The position numbers and the translations under genes were made by a program. Source: Sphingomonas vulcanisoli (GTDB taxonomy: Bacteria; Pseudomonadota; Alphaproteobacteria; Sphingomonadales; Sphingomonadaceae). From it: 64,000 nt of DNA. Under the pieces are notes generated by a model, which was given only the letters and a program-made list of their open reading frames with translations, did not search any database and had not been told where the DNA came from. The number at the start of each line of letters is the position of its first letter. The first letter of the stretch is position 1. The DNA is taken from positions 62,001 to 126,000 of the forward strand of contig NZ_JAAOZC010000007.1 in NCBI RefSeq assembly GCF_011761305.1. Reading direction: 5' to 3'. This document shows, piece by piece, positions 45,808 to 56,277 of this stretch.

Positions 45808-46461
45808 CTACTCCGCGGCCTCTACCCAATTCGCGTCTACGGTGCGGCGCGAGTTATGCGCGTACGTATCCCAGCCAATCTCATAATCGTCAGCCTGATT
45901 GCCCCACGCTGTCCAACCTTTACGAGCGCCACGTGCGAACATCTCTAATCGCGGGCCGGGGCTACAGGCTTCGACGATGTCGTAAAACTCGTCAGGCTTA
46001 CGGCTATGCTCCCGCTTCCGGGTGCCGAGCAGGTTCACCTGACTCCGTCCCGGCTGCAACGTGCGGGCATTCTTGCCGCGCACACCGAACAGCACTAGCT
46101 CTGTGACGTTGCGGAAATAGAAGCCGACACCCCGCCCGTCCGATCCGCCATCCTTCCGAATCTTGTGCCAGACTATGTTCGACTTATATTCGAAGCCCCA
46201 CGCCTTCATCACCGCCAAGCCATCTGGCAACAGCGCATTCGGCACCCAAAGATAAAGATGCGCCGGATCAGCCGCGACACCCTCCACCGGCAGCGCGCAA
46301 ATCTCGTCCAAATCCATTGTACCGTAGCGAGACAGACGGTGATGCTCGGGTGCCATCTTCCCGGTACGGTTTTGAAATCGCCAAGGCGGGTCGGCGAGAA
46401 TAGTCTTAAACTTCTTTCCTCGGGTCGCCTTCTCGAAATCGAGTTTGGCGTCGATTGTCAT
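45808..46461 (-). CDS. MT-A70-family DNA N6-adenine methyltransferase
   Basis: 217 residues from ATG 46461. The catalytic motif DPPW is at residues 24-27 (KTILADPPWRFQN), followed by HLYLWVPNALLPDGLAVMKA, FEYKSNIVWHKIRKDG and the target-binding region REHSRKPDEFYDIVEACSPG, all usual for MT-A70 enzymes that methylate adenine N6. It overlaps the restriction endonuclease gene by 4 nt, so it is probably the protective methylase of a type II system. Composition is less GC-rich than the flanks. Confidence 0.9.
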   Translation of the reverse strand: MTIDAKLDFEKATRGKKFKTILADPPWRFQNRTGKMAPEHHRLSRYGTMDLDEICALPVEGVAADPAHLYLWVPNALLPDGLAVMKAWGFEYKSNIVWHKIRKDGGSDGRGVGFYFRNVTELVLFGVRGKNARTLQPGRSQVNLLGTRKREHSRKPDEFYDIVEACSPGPRLEMFARGARKGWTAWGNQADDYEIGWDTYAHNSRRTVDANWVEAAE

Positions 46462-47222
46462 GCCGGCTGCTCCCAATCTTCGACGCATTCGGGCCGAATA
46501 CCGATGGCGAGAACGGGACAGCTCCCATTACGTCCAGCATTCAAGCGATAAATCAACTTGCCCATCCACGTGGTGGACGCGCCATACTTTGCGGCGACTT
46601 TCTTCCCCAACGATGCAAAAACAGGGTTGAGGCTTGCGCTGCGCGTCAGCAAAACGCCCACGTCGATAACGCCACATTGGCTGAAAGCGCTGAAAGCATA
46701 TAGGTCTCTGTCGAACGTCTGATCCTTAGAGTTCCACTCCAAGTCGAAAGCCACTGCGCCTTTGATGTAATCAACCTTATGACCATCCAAAAAGCGGGCC
46801 TTGGTTCGCTGCTCTTCTCGCTTAACGTTCTTCGGCTTGCCGTTTCTTTTAAGTTGCTGCTCTTTCCAGAGCAGCGAAATCAGCAGGTCAGCGCGAATGG
46901 TGGTTTCATTCCAACCCCGAGGACGCAACTCCGCTGAGATGAGTTTTGGAATTTCCGATTCATTTCCACCAGCCTTGAGGATGGTAGCGGTGCTGATTTT
47001 GAAGGCACGAAGCGCGTTCATCAACTCTTCGAACTGCTCTGGATACGCCTGTCTTAAGATCAACGCAGCATTGCGATAGCTATATACCTCGTAGCGAGCG
47101 AGTATGTCTTCCGGAATATAGGCCGCAACAACCGAAGGCGGATCGCCGCTTTGATCGGGCTTGCTTGCTACGTCATCGCCGACGTCTCCACCCGCTGGGA
47201 ATACTGCCTCTTCTTCAGCCAT
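46458..47222 (-). CDS. BglII/BstYI-like type II restriction endonuclease
   Basis: 254 residues from ATG 47222; a TTG at 47228 is also possible. The region KVDYIKGAVAFDLEWNSKDQ with the following TFDRDLYAFSAFSQCGVIDV and GVLLTRS resembles the BglII/BstYI fold core with its acidic active-site pair (Asp about 151, Glu about 162). Enzymes of this group cut within RGATCY or AGATCT; the target here is not known. It directly precedes the methyltransferase gene with a 4-nt overlap. The N-terminal 40 residues are acidic and look disordered. Codon use is AT-shifted against the neighbours. Confidence 0.75.
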   Translation of the reverse strand: MAEEEAVFPAGGDVGDDVASKPDQSGDPPSVVAAYIPEDILARYEVYSYRNAALILRQAYPEQFEELMNALRAFKISTATILKAGGNESEIPKLISAELRPRGWNETTIRADLLISLLWKEQQLKRNGKPKNVKREEQRTKARFLDGHKVDYIKGAVAFDLEWNSKDQTFDRDLYAFSAFSQCGVIDVGVLLTRSASLNPVFASLGKKVAAKYGASTTWMGKLIYRLNAGRNGSCPVLAIGIRPECVEDWEQPA

Positions 47223-47258
47223 ACGCAACTCATGCCACAGAACAAAACCGGGTCAAGG

Positions 47259-47876
47259 TTAGTCGTACGAACGGGCGAAGATAATCTGGGCGTTAGGGCT
47301 TATCCCCGCTTGCCACACCCGCACCGCCTCTACCGGATGCACCAGCATCAGCACATTCAGCGTAAGATTATCCCGGATCGCCCATAGCGCGGCCAGCTCC
47401 AGCACCACGCCCAGCACCACGCTCGCCCGCCAAGGCAGCGCGCGGGCGATCAGGAAGCCGCAGACCATAAAGCCGATGTCGCCGAGCGAGTTTAGGATGC
47501 TGTCACCGGAGTAGCCGATGGCGATGGTCGTAGCGCGGTAGCGCGCGATGACGGCGGGGGAGTTTTCGATTAGTTCCCAGGCGGCTTCCATGCCCACTGC
47601 TAGCATCAGGCGAACACCAGCCGGCCAGCGCAGGAGCAGCCAGCACAGCGCGGCATAGAACAAAAGGCCATGGATGATGTGGCTCGCGCTGTACCAGTCG
47701 GCGAGCATCTGGCTCGTCTCGGGGCCATCGGCGGTGCCTGCCCAAAGCCTCACCACGCCACAGCGGCAGATCGGCGGGCGTCCCTCGGCCCATTCGATCA
47801 GGCCGGTCGCGGCGATCAGCAGTGCGACGGCGGCGGCGTGGCGTCGGCTTATGAGCGATGATGCAGGGTGGGGCAT
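47259..47876 (-). CDS. DUF2585 (UPF0314) membrane protein
   Basis: 205 residues with about five membrane helices. The sequence EGRPPICRCGVVRLWAGTAD and SQMLADWYSASHIIHGLLFY, WELIENSPAVIARYR, GDSILNSLGDIGFMVCGFLI is the hallmark of DUF2585/UPF0314, an alphaproteobacterial family of unknown function. GC-rich and native-looking; the restriction gene starts 36 bp after its stop on the same strand. Confidence 0.9.
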   Translation of the reverse strand: MPHPASSLISRRHAAAVALLIAATGLIEWAEGRPPICRCGVVRLWAGTADGPETSQMLADWYSASHIIHGLLFYAALCWLLLRWPAGVRLMLAVGMEAAWELIENSPAVIARYRATTIAIGYSGDSILNSLGDIGFMVCGFLIARALPWRASVVLGVVLELAALWAIRDNLTLNVLMLVHPVEAVRVWQAGISPNAQIIFARSYD

Positions 47877-47943
47877 ACCGTGATCCTGCCCCGTCAGGCG
47901 CTTGCGGGAAAGACCGGATCAGTCATACCTAACTGCCTCTCCC

Positions 47944-49791
47944 TCAAAACCCCAGCGCGCGCCGCTCCGCGCCCGCGCAATCCAAATCACCCGCCGGCGG
48001 GTGATTTCGCCCCGTCACCGCGCGTTTGACCGCCGTGAGCAGCGTGCTGACCGGGCGGTCCTTCTGCGGGGTGAGGAGGGTGGGGGTGCGGATTGTGCCG
48101 TGGGCGTAGATTGCGCCGGGGAGGCGCAGCGCGGCCTTGCCCTTGGGCGCTCCGGTCAGGGTGAGGTCCAGCGCTTCGGTCGGGAAGGTGATCGTGCCGC
48201 GGCCGCTGAGCTGGCTGGCGGCGGTATCGATCAGCAGCGGGTTGGCGGTGCCGTGGCCGCCGTGCATGTCCAGGCGGAGGACCGCGCAGCGCAGCGCCGT
48301 CCGCCCTTGCTTGCCGCCGATCGCCCCGCCGAGATCGAAGCCGAGCATCGCGGCGGTCTTGGCGGGCAGCGATCCCGATCGCGCGGCCATGCCGATCGCG
48401 CCGTTGGCGTGGCCCACCGCATCGCGCACCGTATCGCCGCGGCCCTTAAGCCGCATCCGGCCGATCACCGGCGCCTCGACGCCCGCGCTATTGCCGCCGG
48501 TCAGCGTCGAGAAGCTGGCGTTGGCGAGATCGAGCGCCAGGGTGACGAGCGGCTGCGGCGCATCATCGCGCTGATCGATGATCGCTGTGCCGGTGATCAC
48601 GCCCTGGCTGAGGCCGATGCGGAGCGGCGCGATCGTCAGCAGGCGATGGTCCATCGTCAGCGCGCCGCTGGCGCTGTTGATGGGGGAGGGGCTGCGGCGG
48701 CTGACCACATGATCCGCCGTCACGCGGAGGACGCCATCGGTGTTGCGGATCTTGCGGATATTGATCCGCGTATTCGGCACCAGCCTTGGCCCCAGCGCGC
48801 GGGCCAGCGCGGCGCCCTTGGCCAGCGCGGCATCGTTCGAGAGATCGTCGAAATCGAGCTGCGTCGAGCGGATCGTGCCATCGACCTTGCTCCGCCCTTC
48901 CAGCTTGCGGATTTCGATCTGGCCGGAGAAGGGGCTTCGGCCGACGGTGCCGCGGAGCGCGTGAAGCGTCCAGCGATCAGGCGTCCGCGTGACATCCGCC
49001 TGCAGCGTGATCGGCTGGGTGGAGAACAGACCGGCCTCGATCACGCGATCGATGCGATCGAGATCGTCGGCACGTGCGCGGGCGGCGAAGTGCATGTGGG
49101 TGGTATCGAGCGGGGCGGCCATGATGCCCCTCGCCTGCATGGTGAGCGCGGTGCCCTGGATCGCGCCTTCGAACGGCCAGGGGCGATCCGCCGCCATCGG
49201 CCCGCCGCGCGCGCGCAGCCGTACCGCCGTGCCGTTGATCGTGCCGCTGCCCGAGAGGAACAGCCCGGCGGCGGGATCGATGCGGATATTCACGGCGAGG
49301 GTGCGGTTGCGCTTGGCATCGCGGTAGCGGAGCACGGCATCCTCGATCGAGACGGCGCCGAGGCTGCCGCCGCTGGAGGCGGTTTTGCGCTCGCTCTCCT
49401 TGCGCCAATTCTCGCGCCCATCGGCGGCGCGGACGAGATCGAGGCGGACGCCGCGCGCGGAGAGCAGATCGCTCCTGAGGTGCCCGCCGAGCAGGGAGAA
49501 GAGGTGGACGCGCAGCCGCAGCTCGGCGATCGTCGCCATGTCGCCGGGGCCGGCCCAGGCGGGCTGCGCGATGCGGATGCCGGTGGCGCGGATGACGGGA
49601 TTGAAGGACGGGCCGTTCTCGCGCGCCAGCGTGGCGATCGTCGCCGGGCCACCGAATTGCGTGCCGAGCTGTGCCTCGGCCCGGCCCTTGAGCCAGGTGG
49701 CGGGGAAGCTCGCGGCGAGCAATAGCACCAGCGCCAGCCCGAGGCCCGCGAGGAGGATGATCTTCGCGGTGCGCGATTTGGGCAGGGGCAT
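47944..49791 (-). CDS. AsmA-family protein
   Basis: A 615-residue protein from ATG 49791. One N-terminal helix (KIILLAGLGLALVLLLAASF) anchors a long periplasmic beta-rich domain. The C-terminal part with ITGTAIIDQRDDAPQPLVTL, MRLKGRGDTVRDAVGHANGA and LSGRGTITFPTEALDLTLTG is typical of AsmA/TamB-like proteins, which take part in outer-membrane assembly or lipid transport between membranes. No partner gene is adjacent. Confidence 0.88.
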   Translation of the reverse strand: MPLPKSRTAKIILLAGLGLALVLLLAASFPATWLKGRAEAQLGTQFGGPATIATLARENGPSFNPVIRATGIRIAQPAWAGPGDMATIAELRLRVHLFSLLGGHLRSDLLSARGVRLDLVRAADGRENWRKESERKTASSGGSLGAVSIEDAVLRYRDAKRNRTLAVNIRIDPAAGLFLSGSGTINGTAVRLRARGGPMAADRPWPFEGAIQGTALTMQARGIMAAPLDTTHMHFAARARADDLDRIDRVIEAGLFSTQPITLQADVTRTPDRWTLHALRGTVGRSPFSGQIEIRKLEGRSKVDGTIRSTQLDFDDLSNDAALAKGAALARALGPRLVPNTRINIRKIRNTDGVLRVTADHVVSRRSPSPINSASGALTMDHRLLTIAPLRIGLSQGVITGTAIIDQRDDAPQPLVTLALDLANASFSTLTGGNSAGVEAPVIGRMRLKGRGDTVRDAVGHANGAIGMAARSGSLPAKTAAMLGFDLGGAIGGKQGRTALRCAVLRLDMHGGHGTANPLLIDTAASQLSGRGTITFPTEALDLTLTGAPKGKAALRLPGAIYAHGTIRTPTLLTPQKDRPVSTLLTAVKRAVTGRNHPPAGDLDCAGAERRALGF

Positions 49792-50121
49792 TGCGTGGGG
49801 GGACGGTCCGCTGCGGCAAAGGTTCCGCAAATGGCCGAAATGGCATGGGAAGTCGGGGATTTAAGGCATTCTCCCCTCCCTGCAAGGGAGGGGTTGGGGG
49901 TGGGTGCGCGCGTCTGCGCGCCCAGAAGACTCGCGGTCCCTCCGCAACCGAAAGCATCGTCGGGGCATCGAGCCCCGAAGATGCTCACCCACCCCTTGCC
50001 CCTCCCTTGACAGGGAGGGGGCGGGTTTTGCCTTGGGGCCGGCGTTGCGCTCGGCCCGCCTGCTCCGGAGAACGTTGGGAGCCTCTTGTCAGTCTTCCAC
50101 AAACATCGGAAGCCTTGGCGC
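49792..50121. other. Gap without a gene: family A repeat and promoter space
   Basis: About 330 bp between divergent genes. Bases 49868-50028 are a long family A palindrome. The remaining bases on each side should hold the two promoters. No gene is seen. Confidence 0.6.
49868..50028. repeat. Family A intergenic palindrome, copy 7 (long form)
   Basis: CTCCCCTCCCTGCAAGGGAG at the left and CTCCCTTGACAGGGAGGGGG at the right bound inner arms with GGTGGGTGCGCGCGTCTGCG and a TCGGGGCATCGAGCCCCGA hairpin. The copy at 52008-52152 has the same layout. Confidence 0.8.
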
Positions 50122-52005
50122 ATGACCAAAGCTCCACGCCTTCCGCTCCGCTCGCTCACTCTCGCCCTGGCGCTCGCCTCCGCCGCGCAGGCCGCCCCCG
50201 ATGCGCCTTCGCCGATCCTCACCACGCCCGAGGCAAGGGACGAGCTGACCTACGCCCGGCCGGAGATCGCGCGCGTTACGCATGTCGATCTCGATCTCAC
50301 CGCCGATTTCGCCACCCACGTCATGCGCGGCACCGCGACGCTGGATATCCTCGCGCGGCCGGGCGCGACCGAGATCATCCTCGACGATAACAAGCTGGCG
50401 ATCAGCAGCGTCACCGATGCCGCGGGCAAGCCGCTGAAATGGTCGGTCGGCGCCTATGCCGATTACAAGGGCACGCCGCTGACGATCGCGATCGGGGCGG
50501 CGCGGCGGATCGTCATCACTTATGCCTCCGATCCGGGCGCCAGCGCGCTCGGCTGGCTGGCGCCGCCGCTCACCGCGGGCAAGGTGAAGCCCTATCTGTT
50601 CAGCCAGGGCGAAAGCATCAACAACCGCAGCTGGATCCCGACGCAGGACAGCCCCGGCATCCGCCAGAGCTGGTCGGCGAAGATCACCGTGCCCGCCGAT
50701 CTCGTCGCGGTGATGAGCGCCGAGCGGCTGACGCCGAAGGGCGAGGCCGCCGCGCCCGGCTGGCACAGCTACCGCTTCCGCATGGATCATAACGTGCCGC
50801 CCTATCTGATCGCGCTGGCGGTGGGCGATATCGCCTTCCGGGCGATAGATGCGCGCACTGGCGTCTATACCGAGCCTTCGGTGCTGGCGAAGGACGCCTC
50901 CGAATTGTCCGACACCGGCAGGATGGTGACGACCGCCGAGGGGCTTTACGGCAAATATCGCTGGGGCCGCTATGACGTGCTGGTGCTCCCGCCCTCCTTC
51001 CCGTTCGGCGGGATGGAGAACCCGACTTTGACCTTCGCGACGCCGACGATCATCACCGGCGACAAGAGCAATGTCGATGTCATCGCGCACGAGCTGGCGC
51101 ACAGCTGGTCGGGCAATCTCGTTACCAACGCCACCTGGTCGGACAGCTGGCTCAACGAGGGCTTCACCACCTATTTCGAGAACCGCATCGACGAGGCGCT
51201 CTACGGCAAGGAGCGCGCGGCGACGCTGGCCGATCTATTGTGGGACAATCTCCAGCGCGATCTCAAGGGCGCACCCGATGCGGACGCGACGCGGCTGCAC
51301 GGCAAGCCCGAGGGCACCTATGGCGAGCTGGATTATACCAAGGGCTCCACCTTCCTGCGCACCATTGAATATACGGTCGGGCGGGCGCGGTGGGATGCCT
51401 ATCTCGGCGATTATTTCGATCGCCACGCCTTCCAGCCGCAGACCACGGCGGGCTTCCTCGCCGATCTGCGCGCGCATCTGATCAAGGGCGATGCCGCGCT
51501 GGAGGCCAAGCTGCAGCTCGATACCTGGGCCTATGCGCCGGGGCTGCCGAGCAATGCTGTGCACGTCCATTCGGAAACGCTGGCCAAGATCGATGCGCTG
51601 CTGGCGCGGGTCAACGCAGGCGCGCCGATCGCCAGCGTCGATGCGGCGCACTGGTCGACGCAGGAGTGGCTGCGCTTCCTCAACGGCCTGCCCCGCCAGC
51701 AGACGGCGGCGCGGCTGGCCGAGCTCGATCGCACGTTGCACCTTTCGAGCTCGACCAACGCCTATATCCGCTCGGCCTGGCTCGTGCTGGCGATCGCCAA
51801 CCGCTACGATCCGGCGGTCCCCGCTATCGCCGATTTCCTGCCGAGCGTCGGGCGCGGGCTGCTGATCTATCCGGTCTATCGCGCGCTCAAGCAGCAGGGC
51901 GATTGGGGGATGGCGATCGCGCGGCGGGATTATGCGGTGGCGCGTGGTGGGTATCACCCGACCGTGGTGAGCGCGCTGGATAAGATGCTGGGGTGGAAGG
52001 GCTAA
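50122..52005 (+). CDS. M1-family aminopeptidase (leukotriene A4 hydrolase-like), exported
   Basis: 627 residues from ATG 50122, beginning with a signal peptide (LPLRSLTLALALASAAQA). An upstream ATG at 50086 is possible but weaker. The exopeptidase motif FPFGGMENP (GxMEN) and the zinc motif HELAHSWSGNLVTN with NEGFTTYFE 18 residues on define family M1. The helical C-terminal domain is of the LTA4H/cold-active aminopeptidase type. It likely removes N-terminal residues from peptides in the periplasm. Confidence 0.92.
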   Translation: MTKAPRLPLRSLTLALALASAAQAAPDAPSPILTTPEARDELTYARPEIARVTHVDLDLTADFATHVMRGTATLDILARPGATEIILDDNKLAISSVTDAAGKPLKWSVGAYADYKGTPLTIAIGAARRIVITYASDPGASALGWLAPPLTAGKVKPYLFSQGESINNRSWIPTQDSPGIRQSWSAKITVPADLVAVMSAERLTPKGEAAAPGWHSYRFRMDHNVPPYLIALAVGDIAFRAIDARTGVYTEPSVLAKDASELSDTGRMVTTAEGLYGKYRWGRYDVLVLPPSFPFGGMENPTLTFATPTIITGDKSNVDVIAHELAHSWSGNLVTNATWSDSWLNEGFTTYFENRIDEALYGKERAATLADLLWDNLQRDLKGAPDADATRLHGKPEGTYGELDYTKGSTFLRTIEYTVGRARWDAYLGDYFDRHAFQPQTTAGFLADLRAHLIKGDAALEAKLQLDTWAYAPGLPSNAVHVHSETLAKIDALLARVNAGAPIASVDAAHWSTQEWLRFLNGLPRQQTAARLAELDRTLHLSSSTNAYIRSAWLVLAIANRYDPAVPAIADFLPSVGRGLLIYPVYRALKQQGDWGMAIARRDYAVARGGYHPTVVSALDKMLGWKG

Positions 52006-52007
52006 TC

Positions 52008-52151
52008 ACACCTCCCTGCTTGCAGGGAGGGGGCGGGGGTGCGTGCGCGCGTCTGCGCGCCTGGAAGACTTCGTGCGTGATAGCCTCTGAAGGGGCATCG
52101 AGCCCCTTCAGAGGCTGACCCACCCCTTGCCCCTCCCTTGAAAGGGAGGGG

Positions 52152-52152
<1 letters not shown>
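52008..52152. repeat. Family A intergenic palindrome, copy 8 (long form)
   Basis: CACCTCCCTGCTTGCAGGGA at the left and CCCCTCCCTTGAAAGGGAGG at the right, with inner GGTGCGTGCGCGCGTCTGCG and CCTCTGAAGGGGCATCGAGC hairpin. It separates two convergent genes and could terminate both. Confidence 0.8.
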
Positions 52153-53216
<1,064 letters not shown>

Positions 53217-53366
53217 AACGTCATCCCTTCATGGCCGGCCTGCCAAGGCGTGGCCCGTAATCGGTGACGTTCGCCGGATGGCGGCGCCGATGCAAGGCCT
53301 GTGATTTGACAAGGCCGGGGTGCGGGTGATCAGAAGAAGCAAGCATCAAGCGGCGGGAGTCATGCC

Positions 53367-55097
53367 ATTTCCAAGCGTCTGACCCTCGCGCTGGCGGCCC
53401 TCGCAATCGTCGGTGCGTGCCACCGCGTGCCACGCCCCGGCGAGCCCGCGCTGACCGAGCATACCAAATCTTCGGGCCTGCCGATGACCGTCGAGCAGCG
53501 CGCGGTGCGGTTCGCCCACGCCGATCTCGCGATCGAGGTAAAGCCCGAAAGCCATGCGATCGAGGGCGTGGCGACGCTGACCTTCGTTCCCGACCGCGTG
53601 CTGACCGGGATGGCGCTGGATCTGGACCGCAATTTGCCGATCAGCGCCATAGCCGTGGATGGCGTGGCGGTGGACGCGAAGGATTGGAGCAATCCCGAGG
53701 GGCGGCTGACGATCAAGCTGCCCAAGCCCGCCATGCCGCGCAAACCGTTCACGATCCGCATCGCTTATGGCGGCCAGCCGCATGTCGCGGTCAAGGCGCC
53801 GTGGGATGGCGGCTTCGTCTGGAGCAAGACCGCCGACGGCCAGCCGTGGATCGCCACCGCGGTGGAGGGCGAGGGCTGCGATCTGTTCTGGCCGTGCATC
53901 GATCATCCGATGGGTGAGCCCGCTCTGGTCGATCTGCACATCACCGTACCCGCAGCTCTGTCGGCGCCCGCCAACGGCGTGTTAATCGGGGTGCGCGATG
54001 CGGGGCAGGGGCGGCGGACCTGGGATTGGCGCGTCAAGCATCCCAACACCTATGCGATCGCGCTGGATATCGGGCCGTTCGGGCTGCTGCACGGTTTCTA
54101 CAACAGCCGCTTCGGCAACCGTATCCCGCTCCAGCTCTGGTATCTCAAGGGTCATGAGAAACAGGCGCGCGGGCTTTACGCCGAATTCGGCCCGACGCTC
54201 GATTTCTTCGAGAGCATGATCGGCCCCTATCCGTTCGGCGATGAGAAGCTCGGCGTGGTCGAGACGCCGCACAAGGGCATGGAGCACCAGACGATCAACG
54301 CCTACGGCAATGATTATGCCAAGGATATCAGCGGCTATGACTGGTTGTTCCAGCATGAGTTCAGCCACGAATGGTTCGGGAACCAGCTGACCAACCGCAG
54401 CTGGGACGATTATTGGCTGCACGAGGGCTATGGATCGTACATGCAGCCGCTCTACGGCCAGTGGCGCGGTGGGGATTACGAATATCTCGGCGAGCTGCGC
54501 GATCAATCCAAGCGCATGCTCAACAAGCATCCCATCGTCACCGGCCACCCGCTGACCGAGGATGATGTCTATAGCGAGAAGACCGGCCCCGGCATCGACA
54601 TCTATATGAAGGCGAGCTGGATGCTGCACACGCTGCGCGGATTGATCGGGGACAAGGCCTTTTTCGAGGTGACGCGGCGCATCGTCTATGGCCGCCCCGA
54701 TCCCAGGCCCGGCAATTTCGCGCCGCGCTACGCCTCCACGCCCGACTATATCCGCATCGTCGATAGCGTGACCAGGCAGAAGCTGGACTGGTTCTTCGAT
54801 GTCTATCTGCGATCGGCCAAGCTGCCGGAGTTGGCGCAGCGCCGCACCGGCAACCGCCTCGATCTCTGGTGGCGGACGCCGGGCGGCAAGCCGTTTCCGA
54901 TGCCGATCGAGGTGCAGGTGGGGGAGAGCATCACGCGCGTGGCGATGACGGGCGGGAAGGGGAGCCTGGTCGTGCCCGCGGGCGCGCATGTGGTGATCGA
55001 TCCGATGGCCAGGGTATTGCGGCGGTCGACCGATCAGGAGGCGTATCGGGTGTGGCAGGATGCGGCAGATGCCAAGAAGAAGGCGGCGAAGGGGTGA
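53367..55097 (+). CDS. M1-family aminopeptidase, probable lipoprotein with an unusual or damaged start
   Basis: The clear M1 domain has GMEHQTINAYG, zinc motif HEFSHEWFGNQLTNRSWDDY and LHEGYGSYMQ. A GTG at 53427 is the first standard start, but it would remove an evident lipoprotein signal: in the same frame from 53367 the codons read ISKRLTLALAALAIVGAC, with a lipobox ending in Cys. The only ATG nearby (53362) is one frame off and stops at once. Thus either ATT 53367 is the start (GGGAG 7 nt upstream) or one base was lost or gained after ATG 53362. Cysteine lipidation would place it on a membrane. About 576 residues. Confidence 0.85.
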   Translation: MSKRLTLALAALAIVGACHRVPRPGEPALTEHTKSSGLPMTVEQRAVRFAHADLAIEVKPESHAIEGVATLTFVPDRVLTGMALDLDRNLPISAIAVDGVAVDAKDWSNPEGRLTIKLPKPAMPRKPFTIRIAYGGQPHVAVKAPWDGGFVWSKTADGQPWIATAVEGEGCDLFWPCIDHPMGEPALVDLHITVPAALSAPANGVLIGVRDAGQGRRTWDWRVKHPNTYAIALDIGPFGLLHGFYNSRFGNRIPLQLWYLKGHEKQARGLYAEFGPTLDFFESMIGPYPFGDEKLGVVETPHKGMEHQTINAYGNDYAKDISGYDWLFQHEFSHEWFGNQLTNRSWDDYWLHEGYGSYMQPLYGQWRGGDYEYLGELRDQSKRMLNKHPIVTGHPLTEDDVYSEKTGPGIDIYMKASWMLHTLRGLIGDKAFFEVTRRIVYGRPDPRPGNFAPRYASTPDYIRIVDSVTRQKLDWFFDVYLRSAKLPELAQRRTGNRLDLWWRTPGGKPFPMPIEVQVGESITRVAMTGGKGSLVVPAGAHVVIDPMARVLRRSTDQEAYRVWQDAADAKKKAAKG

Positions 55098-55103
55098 CGC
55101 CGC

Positions 55104-55227
55104 CTAATCCTCCCCTGCAAGGGGAGGTGGCGCGCGCAGCGCGTCGGAGGGGTATCCCGCTATCGGAAGGGTGAGACCCCTCCGTCAGGCCTTCGGCCTG
55201 CCACCTCCCCTTGCAGGGGAGGATTGG
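55104..55227. repeat. Family A intergenic palindrome, copy 9
   Basis: ATCCTCCCCTGCAAGGGGAG and, inverted, CTCCCCTTGCAGGGGAGGAT with a central GGTATCCCGCTATCGGAAGG. Practically the twin of copy 4. It lies between convergent genes. Confidence 0.8.
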
Positions 55228-55230
55228 ATG

Positions 55231-56163
55231 TCATCCCAACTTGCCCAAACACCACAGCAGCACCGCCTTCTGCGCATGCAACCGGTTCTCCGCCTCATCC
55301 CAGATCGCCGATTGCGGGCCGTCGATCACCGCGTCGGTCACTTCCTCGCCGCGGTGCGCGGGGAGGCAGTGGAGGAAGAGGCTACCCTTGTCCGCCTGGC
55401 CCATCAGCGCCTCATCGACCTGATAGGGGGCCAGCGCGGCGAGCTTTTCCCCGGCGTGCGCCTGGCCCATCGAGATCCAGGTATCGGTGACGACGATATC
55501 CGCGCCCTTGGCCGCTTCCTGTGGATCGCGGGTGAGGAGCGGGGGGCGGTTGCCGGCGCGCGCGCGGGCGGCCTCCACGATTGCCGGATCGGGATCATAG
55601 CCCTCGGGCGTCGCCGCCGCGACATCGAAGCCGAGCAGACTGCCCGCCTCGATGATCGAATGCAGCACGTTGTTGCCGTCGCCCAGCCACACCCAGCGCG
55701 TGCCCTCGATCGCGCCCTTGCGCTCGATTACCGTCAGCATGTCCGCCATGATCTGGCAGGGGTGGCTCTTGTCGGTGAGGCCGTTGATCACGGGCACCGT
55801 GGCGTAACGCGCCAGTTCCTCGACCTTGGCATGATCGTCGGTGCGGATCATGATCGCATCGACGTAGCGCGACAGCACCCGCGCCGTATCGGCGACGCTC
55901 TCGCCGCGGCCGAGCTGCATCGATCCCGCATCCATCACGATCGTCGTGCCGCCCAACTGGCGCATCGCCATATCGAACGAAACGCGGGTGCGGGTGCTGT
56001 TCTTCTCGAAGATCATCGCCAGCACGAAGCCTTCGAGCGGGCGATCGGTATCGACGCGGCCTTTGGTCCAGCCCGCGCGGGCCTGCTTGCGGCGCTGGGC
56101 TTCGGCCAGCATGGACCGCAGCGCATCCGGCCCGGCATCGGCGAGATCGAGGAAGTGGTTCAT
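55231..56163 (-). CDS. argF: Ornithine carbamoyltransferase
   Basis: Makes citrulline from ornithine and carbamoyl phosphate in arginine synthesis. From ATG 56163 there are 310 residues with the carbamoyl-phosphate site [17 protein letters not shown], the [15 protein letters not shown] motif, DTWISMGQ and the ornithine loop [12 protein letters not shown] longer frame upstream would translate a family B repeat. argD is upstream on the same strand with the repeat between, so the pair forms an argD-argF unit. Confidence 0.96.
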   Translation of the reverse strand: MNHFLDLADAGPDALRSMLAEAQRRKQARAGWTKGRVDTDRPLEGFVLAMIFEKNSTRTRVSFDMAMRQLGGTTIVMDAGSMQLGRGESVADTARVLSRYVDAIMIRTDDHAKVEELARYATVPVINGLTDKSHPCQIMADMLTVIERKGAIEGTRWVWLGDGNNVLHSIIEAGSLLGFDVAAATPEGYDPDPAIVEAARARAGNRPPLLTRDPQEAAKGADIVVTDTWISMGQAHAGEKLAALAPYQVDEALMGQADKGSLFLHCLPAHRGEEVTDAVIDGPQSAIWDEAENRLHAQKAVLLWCLGKLG

Positions 56164-56183
56164 CGCTTCACAAACCCCCAAGC

Positions 56184-56270
56184 CGTTTGCCCTGAGCCTG
56201 TCGAAGGGCCGTTCTTCTTCGCTGATCGGCAAAGAAAAGCAGTGCTTCGACAGGCTCAGCACGAACGGGA
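56184..56270. repeat. Inverted pair of GTCGAAG-type repeats (family B), copy 3
   Basis: GCCCTGAGCCTGTCGAAGGG and, inverted, TGCTTCGACAGGCTCAGCAC with CGAACGG at the end. It lies between argD and argF and may form a hairpin in their common transcript. Confidence 0.75.
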
Positions 56271-56277
56271 AATTAAA

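Noticed and set aside
47902-49725. 607-codon plus-strand frame opposite the AsmA-like gene
   Set aside because: Antisense shadow; the minus-strand product has a membrane anchor and AsmA-like sequence.
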